Below, one piece after another: positions 42,801 through 53,400 of a DNA stretch of 64,000 bases. The notes beneath the pieces are model-generated. The model saw only the letters and a list, made by a program, of their open reading frames with translations. It had not been told where the DNA came from and made no database searches. The stretch's first letter is position 1. The number at the start of each line of letters is the position of its first letter. The position numbers and the translations under genes were made by a program. This stretch comes from an uncultured Lachnospiraceae bacterium (GTDB lineage Bacteria; Bacillota; Clostridia; Lachnospirales; Lachnospiraceae): the NCBI GenBank assembly GCA_947089905.1, contig CAMUMG010000008.1, positions 1-64,000 on the forward strand, read 5' to 3'.

Positions 42801-44136
42801 ACTGACAGGATGGAAGGAAGTTTTTTCTTTTACATTTCGCCAAACCTTAAAATCAAAAGCTTATAAAGTTTCTTTAATCATATTGCTTTTTATATCTTTC
42901 ATTTCTATGCCACTATTAAATCTACTTTTAGGAAATACGGCAAAGACAATAGAAAATCACATAACAAAGCTTTATGTAAAAAATGAAACGAGTCTTTTGG
43001 GCTTGGACTTTTCTGGACTTAGTACCTATGAACCATATCAGACAATAGAAGTAATAGGTATACCAGATTCGACTGCTTTTGAGGCGATTACAGAAAAAAT
43101 ACAGACAGAGGAAACTTCGGCAGTTGCTATATGGATTCAATCCATAGGAACAGAGTATTTTTTACAGATATATTATTCTAAGGCAGGAAAAGTAAAAGGA
43201 CAAGAAGTAGAACAATTTTCACAGACACTAAAAAATTATTTTGAAACAGAAAAAATGCGCTTGTCTGGACTTAACAAAGAACAGATTGAAATAGCATTAG
43301 AAGTTTTTACAACACAAACATATATTTCTGATGAAAATGGATTAGAAGTGGTAGAAGAGGATACCTCCATTACACAGAATGAATATTGGTTTATATATGG
43401 ATTATTGTTTATTGTTTTAATGGTTAGTACAATGTCCGCAAGTCAAGTGGCAATGTCCATTGTTTCTGATAAATCTTCGAAAGTAGTAGAATTTTTATTG
43501 ACTTCAATCAGACCATTAGCAATTATTGTAGGAAAAGTACTTTCTATGTTGTTGGCAGTTGTACTACAGCTTTTCTCAGTGGGAATTGTAGTTTTTATTT
43601 CAGGAAAGGTTAGCAATTATTTATTTCCAGAGGCAGGAAATCCATTAAGTGGAATTTTAAGTGCAGATATTTTAAGTAATCTAAACTTAGGAAATTTTCT
43701 ACTCTGTCTTATTATGATTTCATTAGGATTAGTATTCTATGCAACTTTAGCTGGTCTGTCAGGAGCGACGGTTAGTAAAGTAGAGGAAGTTGGAGAAGGA
43801 CAGATGTTATTTACCATTGTCGATCTGATAGGGGCTTATATTGGTATAGGAGCAGCGGCAGGTTTATTAGGAGATGGAGTAAATGGTTTTGTTATATTTG
43901 CTTTTCTATTTCCTCTTTCGGCCCCTTATATTCTTCCGGGAGCGATCTTGGCAGGTAGAGCTGGCATCGGTCTGACAATAGGAGCAATGGCATTAGAACT
44001 TGTTGCAGTAATTTTACTATTCCTCTTTGTGGCAAGAGTTTATGAGGTGTTAATCCTGCATAATGGAGAACGAATTCACCTCAAGGAGATGTTTAAGATT
44101 TTCAAGACATCAAAAGGAGGAAGTCATCATGAATAA
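42790..44136 (+). CDS. ABC transporter permease 1 (ABC-2/NatB-like)
   Basis: A 448-residue membrane protein with one N-terminal helix (residues 21-41), a large extracytoplasmic loop to about residue 195, then five C-terminal helices. This is the layout of ABC-2 type exporters such as NatB. It overlaps its neighbours on both sides by 8 to 11 bases. Confidence 0.88.
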   Translation: MRDKLTGWKEVFSFTFRQTLKSKAYKVSLIILLFISFISMPLLNLLLGNTAKTIENHITKLYVKNETSLLGLDFSGLSTYEPYQTIEVIGIPDSTAFEAITEKIQTEETSAVAIWIQSIGTEYFLQIYYSKAGKVKGQEVEQFSQTLKNYFETEKMRLSGLNKEQIEIALEVFTTQTYISDENGLEVVEEDTSITQNEYWFIYGLLFIVLMVSTMSASQVAMSIVSDKSSKVVEFLLTSIRPLAIIVGKVLSMLLAVVLQLFSVGIVVFISGKVSNYLFPEAGNPLSGILSADILSNLNLGNFLLCLIMISLGLVFYATLAGLSGATVSKVEEVGEGQMLFTIVDLIGAYIGIGAAAGLLGDGVNGFVIFAFLFPLSAPYILPGAILAGRAGIGLTIGAMALELVAVILLFLFVARVYEVLILHNGERIHLKEMFKIFKTSKGGSHHE

Positions 44137-45502
44137 AGATTCGTTTCGAGGATGGAAAAAAGTTTATGATTTTACATTAAAACAGACGATAGGAATGAAA
44201 GGGTTTCAACTTGTCACTATACTAGCTGGTCTTATACTGTTTGGAGCAATTATTCTAATTACTATCATTTCTGCACAGCAAAAAAAAGATGATTCTTTTT
44301 CAAATGATGTAGAACAAAATATAGAATATGAAATCGGATCACAACAATTTACTGGAATTAAGGATGTATTTGTCTATAACAGTACAGAAATTGCAGATAT
44401 AGATTATAAAGAAATGTTAAGACAGATAGATGAAAAACAGTTTGAAACAATAACATTTCATTATGAGAATAGTTCCAAAGAAGAAGCTGCAAAAAAAGCA
44501 GCACAACAGGCAAAAGCAGTTGCGGTCATTATTACAAAAGAAGAGCAAAACTTTTTATTACAAGCAGCAATTCCACAGTCTAGTGAGGTAAATAAAGTAC
44601 AGGCACAACAATTATTAAATGTAATGGCAGATTGTTTTAAAACAAATAAATTACTTGAGGCAGGAGTAGCAAAAGAACAGGTTGCTCAAATTAAAACGGA
44701 TACCTATATAAATAATTTTCAGATAGAAAAAGAAAATACAGTTACAATGTTGATTCGATTATTTGCACCAATGTTTTTTGGATTGTTATTATATTTTCTT
44801 TTACTGTTTTATGGACAGACTGTCTGTAAAGAAGTTTCTGTTGAGAAGGTATCAAAATTAGCAGAAATGTTGTTAATTTCAGTACATCCTTATAGTTTAA
44901 TGATAGGTAAGGTGCTTGCTGTTACTGTCAGTGCTCTTTTACAGTTTGGTATATGGATTCTTTCAGCAATACTTGGCTTAGTAGCAGGGAATGCAATAGC
45001 AAGCTCTATGTATCCGGGATATAGTAATAGTATTTTAGGGGTAATACAATTTTTAAGAGATAATATTGGAGAAACTGCATTGAGTATACCTTCTGTGATT
45101 TTAGCTATTGTTATTTTCTGTGTGGGATTTTTATTTTATAATATGTTAGCCGCTTTAGCTGGCTGCCTTGTGATACGACCAGAGGAAACTGCATCTACTC
45201 AGACTCTGTTTCAATTTCCGATTATTATTAGCTGGCTTGTCAGCTACCTAGCTTTTTTAATGGATAAAAAAGGGTTAGTTCAAGTATGCCGTTATGTCCC
45301 TTTAACTGCTCCTTTCTGCGTTCCAGCAGAGCTTGTAACAGGCTCTATTGGAATTTTAGAGGGATTTATCAGTGCAGTTATTTTAATCTTGTTTTCCTTA
45401 CTTACCGTTATATTAGCAGCAAAAATATACCGAGGATTAATTCTGTATCAGGGAGAAAAGATAAAGTTAGCAACAATTATAGGAATTTTAAAGACAAAAT
45501 AA
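44129..45502 (+). CDS. ABC transporter permease 2 (ABC-2/NatB-like)
   Basis: A 457-residue paralogue of the previous permease with the same layout; both open with the motif GWKKVYDFTLKQT (here) or GWKEVFSFTFRQT. The ATG at 44129 follows AAAGGAGG. The two permeases plus one ATPase suggest a heterodimeric exporter of Na+, peptide or antibiotic; the cargo is not visible. Confidence 0.88.
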   Translation: MNKDSFRGWKKVYDFTLKQTIGMKGFQLVTILAGLILFGAIILITIISAQQKKDDSFSNDVEQNIEYEIGSQQFTGIKDVFVYNSTEIADIDYKEMLRQIDEKQFETITFHYENSSKEEAAKKAAQQAKAVAVIITKEEQNFLLQAAIPQSSEVNKVQAQQLLNVMADCFKTNKLLEAGVAKEQVAQIKTDTYINNFQIEKENTVTMLIRLFAPMFFGLLLYFLLLFYGQTVCKEVSVEKVSKLAEMLLISVHPYSLMIGKVLAVTVSALLQFGIWILSAILGLVAGNAIASSMYPGYSNSILGVIQFLRDNIGETALSIPSVILAIVIFCVGFLFYNMLAALAGCLVIRPEETASTQTLFQFPIIISWLVSYLAFLMDKKGLVQVCRYVPLTAPFCVPAELVTGSIGILEGFISAVILILFSLLTVILAAKIYRGLILYQGEKIKLATIIGILKTK

Positions 45503-45514
45503 AGAAAAAAATAC

Positions 45515-45543
45515 TTGTATAATCAAAAGAAACAGGATATAAT
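45515..45543 (+). promoter_or_regulatory. Promoter of the serS T-box transcript
   Basis: TTGTAT (45515-45520), 17-base spacer and TATAAT (45538-45543). Confidence 0.6.
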
Positions 45544-45549
45544 ATAAAA

Positions 45550-45778
45550 ATAATGCAAAAAGGCTATAGGGAAGCTACGATATTGAAATTTCTTTTTCAG
45601 AGAGTCAGTGGGTGGTGCAAACTGGCAGAAAACAATATCTTTCCACTTTCTTTGCTGCGAACGAAGAGTTCGAAGGGTAGTATCCTTTATTATACTAAGA
45701 GTGACCGAAGTTTTCGGTAATTTGGGTGGCAACGCGGAAAAGATCCGTCCCATGAAGTTTATGGGATGGATCTTTTTT
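45550..45778 (+). promoter_or_regulatory. T-box riboswitch leader of serS
   Basis: A roughly 230-base leader. Stem I is closed by GATATTG/CAATATC and contains the conserved AGAGAGTCAGTGG and GGTGGTGCAAACTGG segments. The antiterminator bulge is TGGGTGGCAACGCGG (45722-45736). The terminator AAAGATCCGTCCCAT/ATGGGATGGATCTTT with a T-run spans about 45739-45778. The TGGC in the bulge can pair with a GCCA acceptor end, as expected for tRNA-Ser with discriminator G73. The specifier codon lies probably in the ATCTTTCC region but I cannot fix it. Uncharged tRNA-Ser should turn serS on. Confidence 0.9.
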
Positions 45779-45806
45779 TATCTCAAAAAGGAAGGAAAAG
45801 AAAAGT

Positions 45807-47087
45807 ATGTTAGATTTAAAATTTATCAGAGAAAATCCAGAGATTGTAAAACAAAATATCCGAAATAAGTTTCAGGAAGAAAAGCTTCCTCTTGTAGATG
45901 AAGTAATTGAATTAGATGCAAAAAATCGTGCTACAAAGCAGGAAGCAGATGCTCTAAGAGCAGAGCGAAATGTGATTTCAAAACAGATTGGTGCACTCAT
46001 GGCAAAGGGGCAAAAACAAGAAGCCGAAGAGATGAAAAAAAAGGTGACAGAAAAATCAGAGCATCTGGAAAAATTAGAAGAAGAAGAGAAAAAGCTCTCT
46101 GAACAGATCTTAAAGATTATGATGGTAATTCCAAATATTATCGATCAAAGTGTTCCGATTGGAAGAAATGACACAGAAAATGTAGAGATCGAAAAGTTTG
46201 GTGAACCAGTTGTGCCAGACTTTGAAATTCCATACCATACAGAGATTATGGAGAGATTTCGTGGAATTGATTTAGACAGTGCAAGAAAAGTAGCAGGGAA
46301 TGGATTTTATTATTTGATGGGGGATATTGCAAGACTACATTCGGCTGTTATTTCATATGCCAGAGATTTTATGATCAATCGTGGTTTTACTTATTGTGTT
46401 CCTCCATTTATGATCCGCAGTGATGTTGTTACTGGTGTTATGAGTTTTGCTGAAATGGAATCTATGATGTATAAAATTGAAGGAGAGGATCTCTTTTTAA
46501 TTGGAACAAGTGAACATTCTATGATTGGAAAATTTATTGATACAATTCAAAAAGAAGAGGATCTGCCTTTTACACTTACCAGTTATTCTCCTTGTTTTAG
46601 AAAAGAAAAAGGGGCACATGGATTAGAGGAAAGAGGAGTTTATCGAATTCACCAGTTTGAAAAGCAAGAGATGATTGTAGTTTGTAAACCACAAGATTCT
46701 ATGCAGTGGTTTGAAAAGTTATGGAAAAATACAGTGGATTTCTTCCGGTCTTTAGATATTCCAGTTCGAACATTAGAATGTTGTTCAGGAGATTTAGCAG
46801 ATTTAAAAGTAAAATCATTAGATGTAGAAGCTTGGTCACCAAGACAAAAGAAGTATTTTGAGGTAGGAAGTTGTTCGAATCTAGGAGATGCTCAGGCAAG
46901 AAGATTAAAAATTCGTATCCAAAAAGAAGATGGCAGTAAATATTTTGCTCATACTTTAAATAATACAGTAGTTGCTCCTCCTAGAATGTTAATTGCATTT
47001 TTAGAAAATAATTTAAGAGCAGATGGATCGATAGCAATTCCAGAAAGTTTGCGTTCCTATATGGGTGGAATGGATGCAATACGATAA
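45807..47087 (+). CDS. serS: Seryl-tRNA synthetase
   Basis: A 426-residue class II synthetase. The N-terminal antiparallel coiled coil (about residues 30-105) binds the tRNA-Ser long arm. The class II motif 2 (SPCFRKEKGAHGLEERGVYRIHQFEK region) and motif 3 (NTVVAPPRMLIAFLENN) are readable. The T-box leader upstream controls it. The ATG at 45807 follows AAGGAAGGAA. Confidence 0.96.
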   Translation: MLDLKFIRENPEIVKQNIRNKFQEEKLPLVDEVIELDAKNRATKQEADALRAERNVISKQIGALMAKGQKQEAEEMKKKVTEKSEHLEKLEEEEKKLSEQILKIMMVIPNIIDQSVPIGRNDTENVEIEKFGEPVVPDFEIPYHTEIMERFRGIDLDSARKVAGNGFYYLMGDIARLHSAVISYARDFMINRGFTYCVPPFMIRSDVVTGVMSFAEMESMMYKIEGEDLFLIGTSEHSMIGKFIDTIQKEEDLPFTLTSYSPCFRKEKGAHGLEERGVYRIHQFEKQEMIVVCKPQDSMQWFEKLWKNTVDFFRSLDIPVRTLECCSGDLADLKVKSLDVEAWSPRQKKYFEVGSCSNLGDAQARRLKIRIQKEDGSKYFAHTLNNTVVAPPRMLIAFLENNLRADGSIAIPESLRSYMGGMDAIR

Positions 47088-47109
47088 AAAGAAAGGGATG
47101 AAGTAATAT

Positions 47110-48318
47110 ATGAATAAAATTAAAATGAAAAATCCAATTGTAGAGATGGATGGCGATGAAATGACAAGAGTTCTTTGGAAAATGATTAAAGAAGAATTAC
47201 TTTTGCCATTTATAGAATTAAATACAAAATACTATGATCTTGGATTAGAATATCGAAACGAAACGAATGACAAAGTTACCGTAGAATCTGCCGAGGCTAC
47301 GAAAAAGTATAAAGTAGCAGTAAAATGTGCAACGATTACACCAAATGCTGATAGAGTAAAAGAATATAACTTAAAAGAAATGTGGAAAAGTCCAAATGGA
47401 ACAATTCGTGCTATTTTAGATGGAACCGTATTTCGTGCTCCGATTTTGGTTAAAGGTATCGAACCATATGTAAAAAACTGGAATAAACCGATTACGATTG
47501 CAAGACATGCCTATGGAGATGTTTATAAAGCATCAGAAATGAGAATTTTACAACCAGGAAAGGCAGAATTAGTCTATACTACTGAAGATGGAACAAAAAT
47601 AAGTGAATTAATTCATGAATTTAAAGGAGCAGGTGTACTTCAGGGAATACACAATCTCGATTCATCTATAGAAAGTTTTGCAAGAAGCTGCTTTAATTTT
47701 GCACTAGATACAAAACAAGATCTCTGGTTTGCAACAAAGGATACAATTTCTAAAAAATATGATCATACGTTTAAAGATATTTTTCAAGAGATCTATGAGA
47801 AAGAATATGAAGAGAAATTTAAAGAGGTAGGAATTACCTATTTTTATACCCTGATTGATGATGCAGTCGCAAGAATTATCCGTTCTGAGGGTGGTTTTAT
47901 TTGGGCTTGCAAAAACTATGATGGCGATGTTATGAGTGATATGATAGCAACTGCTTATGGATCCCTTTCTATGATGACTTCTGTGCTTGTTTCTCCAGAA
48001 GGAAATTTTGAATATGAAGCAGCACATGGAACAGTACAAAGACATTATTATAAATATTTAAAAGGTGAAGAAACATCAACCAATCCAGTGGCTACAATCT
48101 TCGCATGGTCAGGAGCGTTAAAAAAACGGGGAGAACTTGACGAAAATAAAGAATTAGTTCGGTTTGGAGAATTACTTGAAAAAGCTTGTATTCAAACAAT
48201 AGAAAGTGGGAAAATGACAAAAGATCTTGCAATCATTACAACTCACCCGTCTGCGACTGCTTTAAATACAGAAGAATTTATTGCCGCAATTCGAACGACA
48301 TTAGAACAATTACTTTAA
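47110..48318 (+). CDS. icd: NADP-dependent isocitrate dehydrogenase
   Basis: A 402-residue enzyme converting isocitrate to 2-oxoglutarate. Its N-terminus ([22 protein letters not shown]), CATITPDADRV-like segment (here [11 protein letters not shown]) and WKSPNGTIR are those of the dimeric, eukaryotic-like NADP-IDH subfamily II rather than E. coli Icd. In an anaerobe it likely serves glutamate synthesis. It follows serS by 22 bases. Confidence 0.95.
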   Translation: MNKIKMKNPIVEMDGDEMTRVLWKMIKEELLLPFIELNTKYYDLGLEYRNETNDKVTVESAEATKKYKVAVKCATITPNADRVKEYNLKEMWKSPNGTIRAILDGTVFRAPILVKGIEPYVKNWNKPITIARHAYGDVYKASEMRILQPGKAELVYTTEDGTKISELIHEFKGAGVLQGIHNLDSSIESFARSCFNFALDTKQDLWFATKDTISKKYDHTFKDIFQEIYEKEYEEKFKEVGITYFYTLIDDAVARIIRSEGGFIWACKNYDGDVMSDMIATAYGSLSMMTSVLVSPEGNFEYEAAHGTVQRHYYKYLKGEETSTNPVATIFAWSGALKKRGELDENKELVRFGELLEKACIQTIESGKMTKDLAIITTHPSATALNTEEFIAAIRTTLEQLL

Positions 48319-48334
48319 TAGATTAGAAAGGACT

Positions 48335-48363
48335 TTGACACGAAAATAACATATTTTTTAAAT
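48335..48363 (+). promoter_or_regulatory. Promoter of the LCP-family gene
   Basis: TTGACA (48335-48340), 17-base spacer and TTAAAT (48358-48363). Confidence 0.5.
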
Positions 48364-48415
48364 AACATAAAAGTTACTTAAATCGTAAAAGTACGGCGGC
48401 ACGGGAGGAAGCCAA

Positions 48416-49807
48416 ATGAGAAACGAAGAAGATCGTGGCTCTTTTGAGGGAAATGAAACCTCGGACAGACATAAATGGATGGATTTTGAGGAAGATGAAG
48501 TTTCGGATGAAGGGGATTCTTTGGAAGAGGATAAAACTTCAGACGGTGTAGATGATTTTATGAATAATGTGAGTGAATCTCTCAGTTCTCAAATTAAAAA
48601 AGAGTTAGGTGACTTTTCTGAAACAGAGGATTTAGAAACAGAAGATTTAGATGATACAGTAAAGCCGAAAAAATCTTCTAAAAAGCGAATTCTTATTATA
48701 TCAGGATGTATTTTAGGAAGTTTGCTTTTGATAATTGGACTCTTTGGAAAGAAAATAATGTATAATTTAGCAGCTAGATTTATACACAATCAAATTGAAA
48801 ATGTAGAACCGACTCCCTCACCTATACCAACTCCTATTTTGACTCCAACTCCAACACCGGAAATAGAAAATAATGAAAATCCGCCGGATTCTGAGATATC
48901 AGAACCACCAGAAGTGCTTTTACCAAGACAAGAAGATTATGTAATGACTTGCCTTCTTTTTGGAATTGAAGAGATCTATGGAGCTAGAAACACAGATTCG
49001 ATGATGCTTGCTGCAATCAATACAAAGGATAAGACAGTAAAGTTAGCTTCTATTATGCGTGATAGCTATGTACAGTTACCCGGACACAGACCATGTAAGT
49101 TAAACGCAGTATATGCCATGGGAGAAGATCGTGCCCAAGGAGCAGAATTACTTGTTCAGGCAATAGAAGAACTCTATAAGATTAAGATTGATGCTTATGC
49201 AAGTGTCAATTTTGAGTCATTTGAAGATATTGTGGATCTGCTCGGCGGGGTTACGATAGAGTTAACAAAGACAGAGAGAGATTATCTCAATACAACAAAT
49301 TATATTTCAAATCCTGCTAACAGAAGAGTAGTTGCAGGAGTACAGACATTAAATGGAAACCAAGTGGTTGGATATTGTAGAGTACGTTATGTTCCAACTT
49401 TAGGGGGAGCAGCAGACGACTATGGAAGAACCTTACGTCAACGCAGAGTATTAAATGCAATTTTTGAAAAATATAAATCCAAAGGCTTTTTTGAGCTAAT
49501 CAGTATAGCAAATACTTGTCTTGGTTATATTACCAGTAATTTAACAGTAGATCAAATTTCAAAAGGATTAGAAATGGTGATAGAAAATGGGATTACATCC
49601 TTAAATTCTTCGAGATTTCCAGTAGAAGGAACTTTTTATGACTGCGGAACTACACCATATAACGGATTAAAGTATACTTTAGTTTGTACAAATCCAATAG
49701 AAAATACTAGTCAGATGTATCAGTTTATTTTTGGAGATACTAAGGAAGAAGCAATAGAAAAAAGTAAGAGATATTATGAAGATACGGCACAGACAAATGA
49801 ACCATAG
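48416..49807 (+). CDS. LytR-CpsA-Psr (LCP) family protein
   Basis: A 463-residue protein. It has an acidic cytoplasmic N-terminus (residues 1-85), one membrane helix (about 90-112), a Pro/Thr linker (PTPSPIPTPILTPTPTP) and an extracytoplasmic LCP domain. In the LCP domain NTDSMMLAAIN and SIMRDSYVQLPGH carry the conserved Asp and Arg residues. LCP enzymes attach teichoic acids or other glycopolymers from lipid carriers to peptidoglycan. Ribosome site GGGAGG precedes the ATG. A terminator follows at 49834. Confidence 0.9.
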   Translation: MRNEEDRGSFEGNETSDRHKWMDFEEDEVSDEGDSLEEDKTSDGVDDFMNNVSESLSSQIKKELGDFSETEDLETEDLDDTVKPKKSSKKRILIISGCILGSLLLIIGLFGKKIMYNLAARFIHNQIENVEPTPSPIPTPILTPTPTPEIENNENPPDSEISEPPEVLLPRQEDYVMTCLLFGIEEIYGARNTDSMMLAAINTKDKTVKLASIMRDSYVQLPGHRPCKLNAVYAMGEDRAQGAELLVQAIEELYKIKIDAYASVNFESFEDIVDLLGGVTIELTKTERDYLNTTNYISNPANRRVVAGVQTLNGNQVVGYCRVRYVPTLGGAADDYGRTLRQRRVLNAIFEKYKSKGFFELISIANTCLGYITSNLTVDQISKGLEMVIENGITSLNSSRFPVEGTFYDCGTTPYNGLKYTLVCTNPIENTSQMYQFIFGDTKEEAIEKSKRYYEDTAQTNEP

Positions 49808-49833
49808 ATATGGAAACAGACTGCCGTAAAAGG

Positions 49834-49884
49834 AGAGAAAAGACGGACAGAAAAATGTTTTCCGTACCGTCTTTTCTCTTTTTT
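49834..49884 (+). terminator. Terminator after the LCP gene
   Basis: AGAGAAAAGACGG (49834-49846) and CCGTCTTTTCTCT (49867-49879) form a 13-bp stem followed by TTTTT. Confidence 0.85.
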
Positions 49885-49924
49885 ATTGTTTCTAGCAGCA
49901 GAAGGCAAAACAATTTATGTAGAG

Positions 49925-50377
49925 TTATTCTTCTAATAATGCTTTTTTTAAAGTAGTATTGATTGCATTTAAAAGCAGTGTTTGAGTATATTTACTATCA
50001 TCTGACAAAGTAACCTCAGAAGGATCTGTTCCAGCAATCAGTTGCTCTGCAATCGAATTAAGTGCAGGTTTAATTAATGGATACATAGTAGCAATACTTT
50101 CATCTAAATTTTCAATTTGAACAGAAGTGATTTGGTTTGAATTAACAATTAGCTCTAAATTTAAAAGAGTATCGCCAAGAGAAATGACAGAGGTATATAT
50201 ACCAGCTTGATAGCGGGCTTCGTCTTGTGGGGCTAAAAAAGGAGATGATTCGTCACTATCATCTTTTTTAGAGCCAAACAGAATTATACATAAGATACAT
50301 ACAATGCCTGCGATAATAATAATACCAGTATATAAGAGCTGCTTTCGCTTTAAAACAACAATTTTGGTATTTGACAT
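49925..50377 (-). CDS. Membrane-anchored protein, FMN-binding-domain-like
   Basis: A 150-residue protein with a basic start, one membrane helix (residues 14-34) and an external domain. The external part (YQAGIYTSVISLGDTLLNLELIVNSNQITSVQIE, then YTQTLLLNAINTTLKKAL) follows the pattern of FMN_bind domains, but the SGAT-type flavinylation motif is absent. It may be a degenerate relative that does not bind flavin covalently. It is divergent from addB. Confidence 0.5.
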   Translation of the reverse strand: MSNTKIVVLKRKQLLYTGIIIIAGIVCILCIILFGSKKDDSDESSPFLAPQDEARYQAGIYTSVISLGDTLLNLELIVNSNQITSVQIENLDESIATMYPLIKPALNSIAEQLIAGTDPSEVTLSDDSKYTQTLLLNAINTTLKKALLEE

Positions 50378-50486
50378 AACAAAACCTCCCTAGCTGCATT
50401 TGCTACAATTTATGCAGGGAAGTTAGAAAATATGCGTGTAGAATTGACAAAGGATAGGAAAAAGATAAGACAAGGAGGGAAAGCAA

Positions 50487-53400
50487 ATGGGGTTACATTT
50501 TATTTTGGGCTCGTCAGGCTCTGGAAAAACCTATCAATTATACAAAAACACAGTTGAACAGGCACAAATACATAAAGAAAAAAACTTTTTGGTGATTGTA
50601 CCAGAACAGTTTACTCTTCAAACACAAAAAGATTTAGTAATGGTACATCCAGATGGAGGTATTTTAAATATTGATGTTTTAAGTTTTTTACGTCTAGCAT
50701 GGAGAGTGTTTGAAGAATTAGGAGGAACAAAGCGCGTTATTTTAGAAGACTCCGGAAAGAGTATGATTATTAAAAAAGTTCTCTTAAAAAAGAAACATGA
50801 GTTAGAGATGTTTGCACCAAATGTTGGAAGACAGGGTTTTGTTGATGAAATGAAATCTATGATTTCAGAATTATTTCAATATAGTATTAATTCTGAAAAA
50901 TTAGATCAGATTTTAGAGCGTACCAAAAACAGACCACAATTAAATCGAAAACTTCGGGATATTCAAACGATTTATGAGGGATTTCAAGAGTTTTTACAAG
51001 AAAAATATATTACGACAGAAGAGATTTTAGATGTTTTAAGTGAAATCTCAGAGCAATCTCTTTTTCTTCAAAGAAGTGTTATCTGTTTAGATGGTTTTAC
51101 TGGATTTACACCTTCTCAATATAAACTACTTCATACATTACTTCGCAAGGCAGAAGATATTTATGTTACTGTAACAATAGATCCTATCTTTTGTGGTCGT
51201 GCTTTAAAAGAACATGAATTATTTTATTTAAGTTCACAGACAATTAAAAGATTAACAGAAGCTGCACAACAAGAAAATCAAACAACATCCTTTCAAATGA
51301 TTCATGACAAAATTTCATATCGGTATCATAATTATCCAGAGTTAGCTTTTTTAGAAAAACATTTATTTCGATATCAAGCAACAGTATATGAAAAAGAACC
51401 AAAGGGAATTCAGATTTTTGAAGCAAAAAACAGAGAAGAAGAAGTTGCAAGGATCATTTTAGAAATTCAGATATTAATTCGAAAAGAGAAGTACCGTTAT
51501 TTGGATATTGCAGTTATTACAGAGGATATTGCAGGATATGCAGAATTATTACAAGAAGAAATGGAAAAGGCGAAGATTCCCTGTTTTATTGATTATAAAA
51601 GGGATATTTTATCAAATCCATTTTCAGAGCTGTTAAGAGCAGTGTTAGATGTCATGGAACATAAGTATACCTATGAATCCGTTTTTCGTATGTTAAAAAC
51701 AGGACTTTTAGATTGGGAGAATGATGAGATTGATTTATTTGAGTGGTATGTAAAAGCACTTGGGATTCGGGGAAAGAACGGGTATCAGAAAGAGTGGAAA
51801 CGAAAATATAGATCTGCTTATGAATTGGACTTAAAAAAGATCAACGAACTAAGAGAAAAATTTTTAAATATGATAGAACCACTTGATCGGGTTCTATCAA
51901 AAAAGAGTACAGTAAAGGAATGTCTAACAGCACTATTTGAATTTTTGCGAACCTATCAAATAGAGGAAAAGTTGCTTTCCATTGCAGCAGAATTAAAAGA
52001 AAGCGAAGATTTTACAGACAGACAGGAAGCAAGAGAATATGAACAGATCTATCGGCTTGTATTAGAATTATTTGATCGAATGGCGGAACTATTAGGAGAT
52101 GACATTCTGCCACTTACAGAGTTTCGTGCCATTTTAGAAACAGGTTTAACAGAGGCAAAAGTCGGATTAATTCCACCCGGAACAGATCAGGTAGTAGTTG
52201 GAGATATTGAACGAACTCGTTTAAAGGATATTAAGGCATTATTTTTCTTAGGAGTTAATGAAGGGCTTGTACCAAAGGTAATTTCTGGGGGAGGAATTTT
52301 ATCGGATGCAGATAGACAGTTGCTTTTAGAACAAGATGTAGAACTTGCTCCAACTAAACGGCAAGTTTCTTATACAACTGAATTTTATTTATATTTAAAT
52401 TTGACAAAACCACAAGAACGATTATATTTATCATTTATTCGTTTAGATCCGGATGGAAAAACAACAAAACCTTCCTATTTAATTGGAAGGGTGTTAAGTA
52501 TGTTTCCAAAACTTTCAATTTCTTTCGTGGAACGATATTCATTTTCAAAAATACAGACAAAGGGAACAGAGGCTTCTTTACTTGCATTATTAGGAACAGA
52601 TAAAGGACAGACTTATTTAGCAAATTGTCTTAGAAATTATGATGGAGAAAACGAGACAGAGGAATTTCAGGCATTATTTCATCTATATAGACAAAATGAA
52701 TTGGGAAATGAAAAAAAACTCTATAAACTTTGTGAAGCTGCCTTTTATCAGAGAAAAGAAAGTGGAATTTCAAAAAAGGTTGCTTCACAGTTATATGGAG
52801 CAACTTTACTTGGAAGTGTGACAAGAATGGAGAACTATGCAGCATGTGCATTTTCTCATTTTTTGGCATATGGTCTTGGGTTAGAGGAACGACCAGAATA
52901 TAAGGTTGCACTTCCCGATATTGGAACGCTCTATCATATGGCATTAGAAAGATTTTCGGGCAAATTAAAGGAACATAATAGGACTTGGAGAAATATAACC
53001 AATGAGGAAATCAAACAATTTGGGAAGGAATGTGTACAAGAAGCATGTGAGGATTATGGAAATGGAATCTTGACAAGCAGCAGCCGAAACGCTTATCTAA
53101 TCAAACGGTTAGAGAGGGTTCTAAATCGTACGTTAATGGTGGTACACGGGCAGGTATCTGCGGGATATTTTGAACCAGATGCGTATGAATATGCCTTTTC
53201 TTATGCGGATAAGTACTTAAATTTAAGGGGAAGAATTGATCGACTAGATCTATATGAAAAAGAAGGAACGATTTATGTACGAGTAGTAGATTATAAGTCT
53301 GGTAGCACTACATTTGATTTAAATAGTCTATATTATGGATTAGAATTGCAGCTTGGAGTTTATTTAAGTGCTGGAATGAGAAAACTTTCCGAAGAACATC

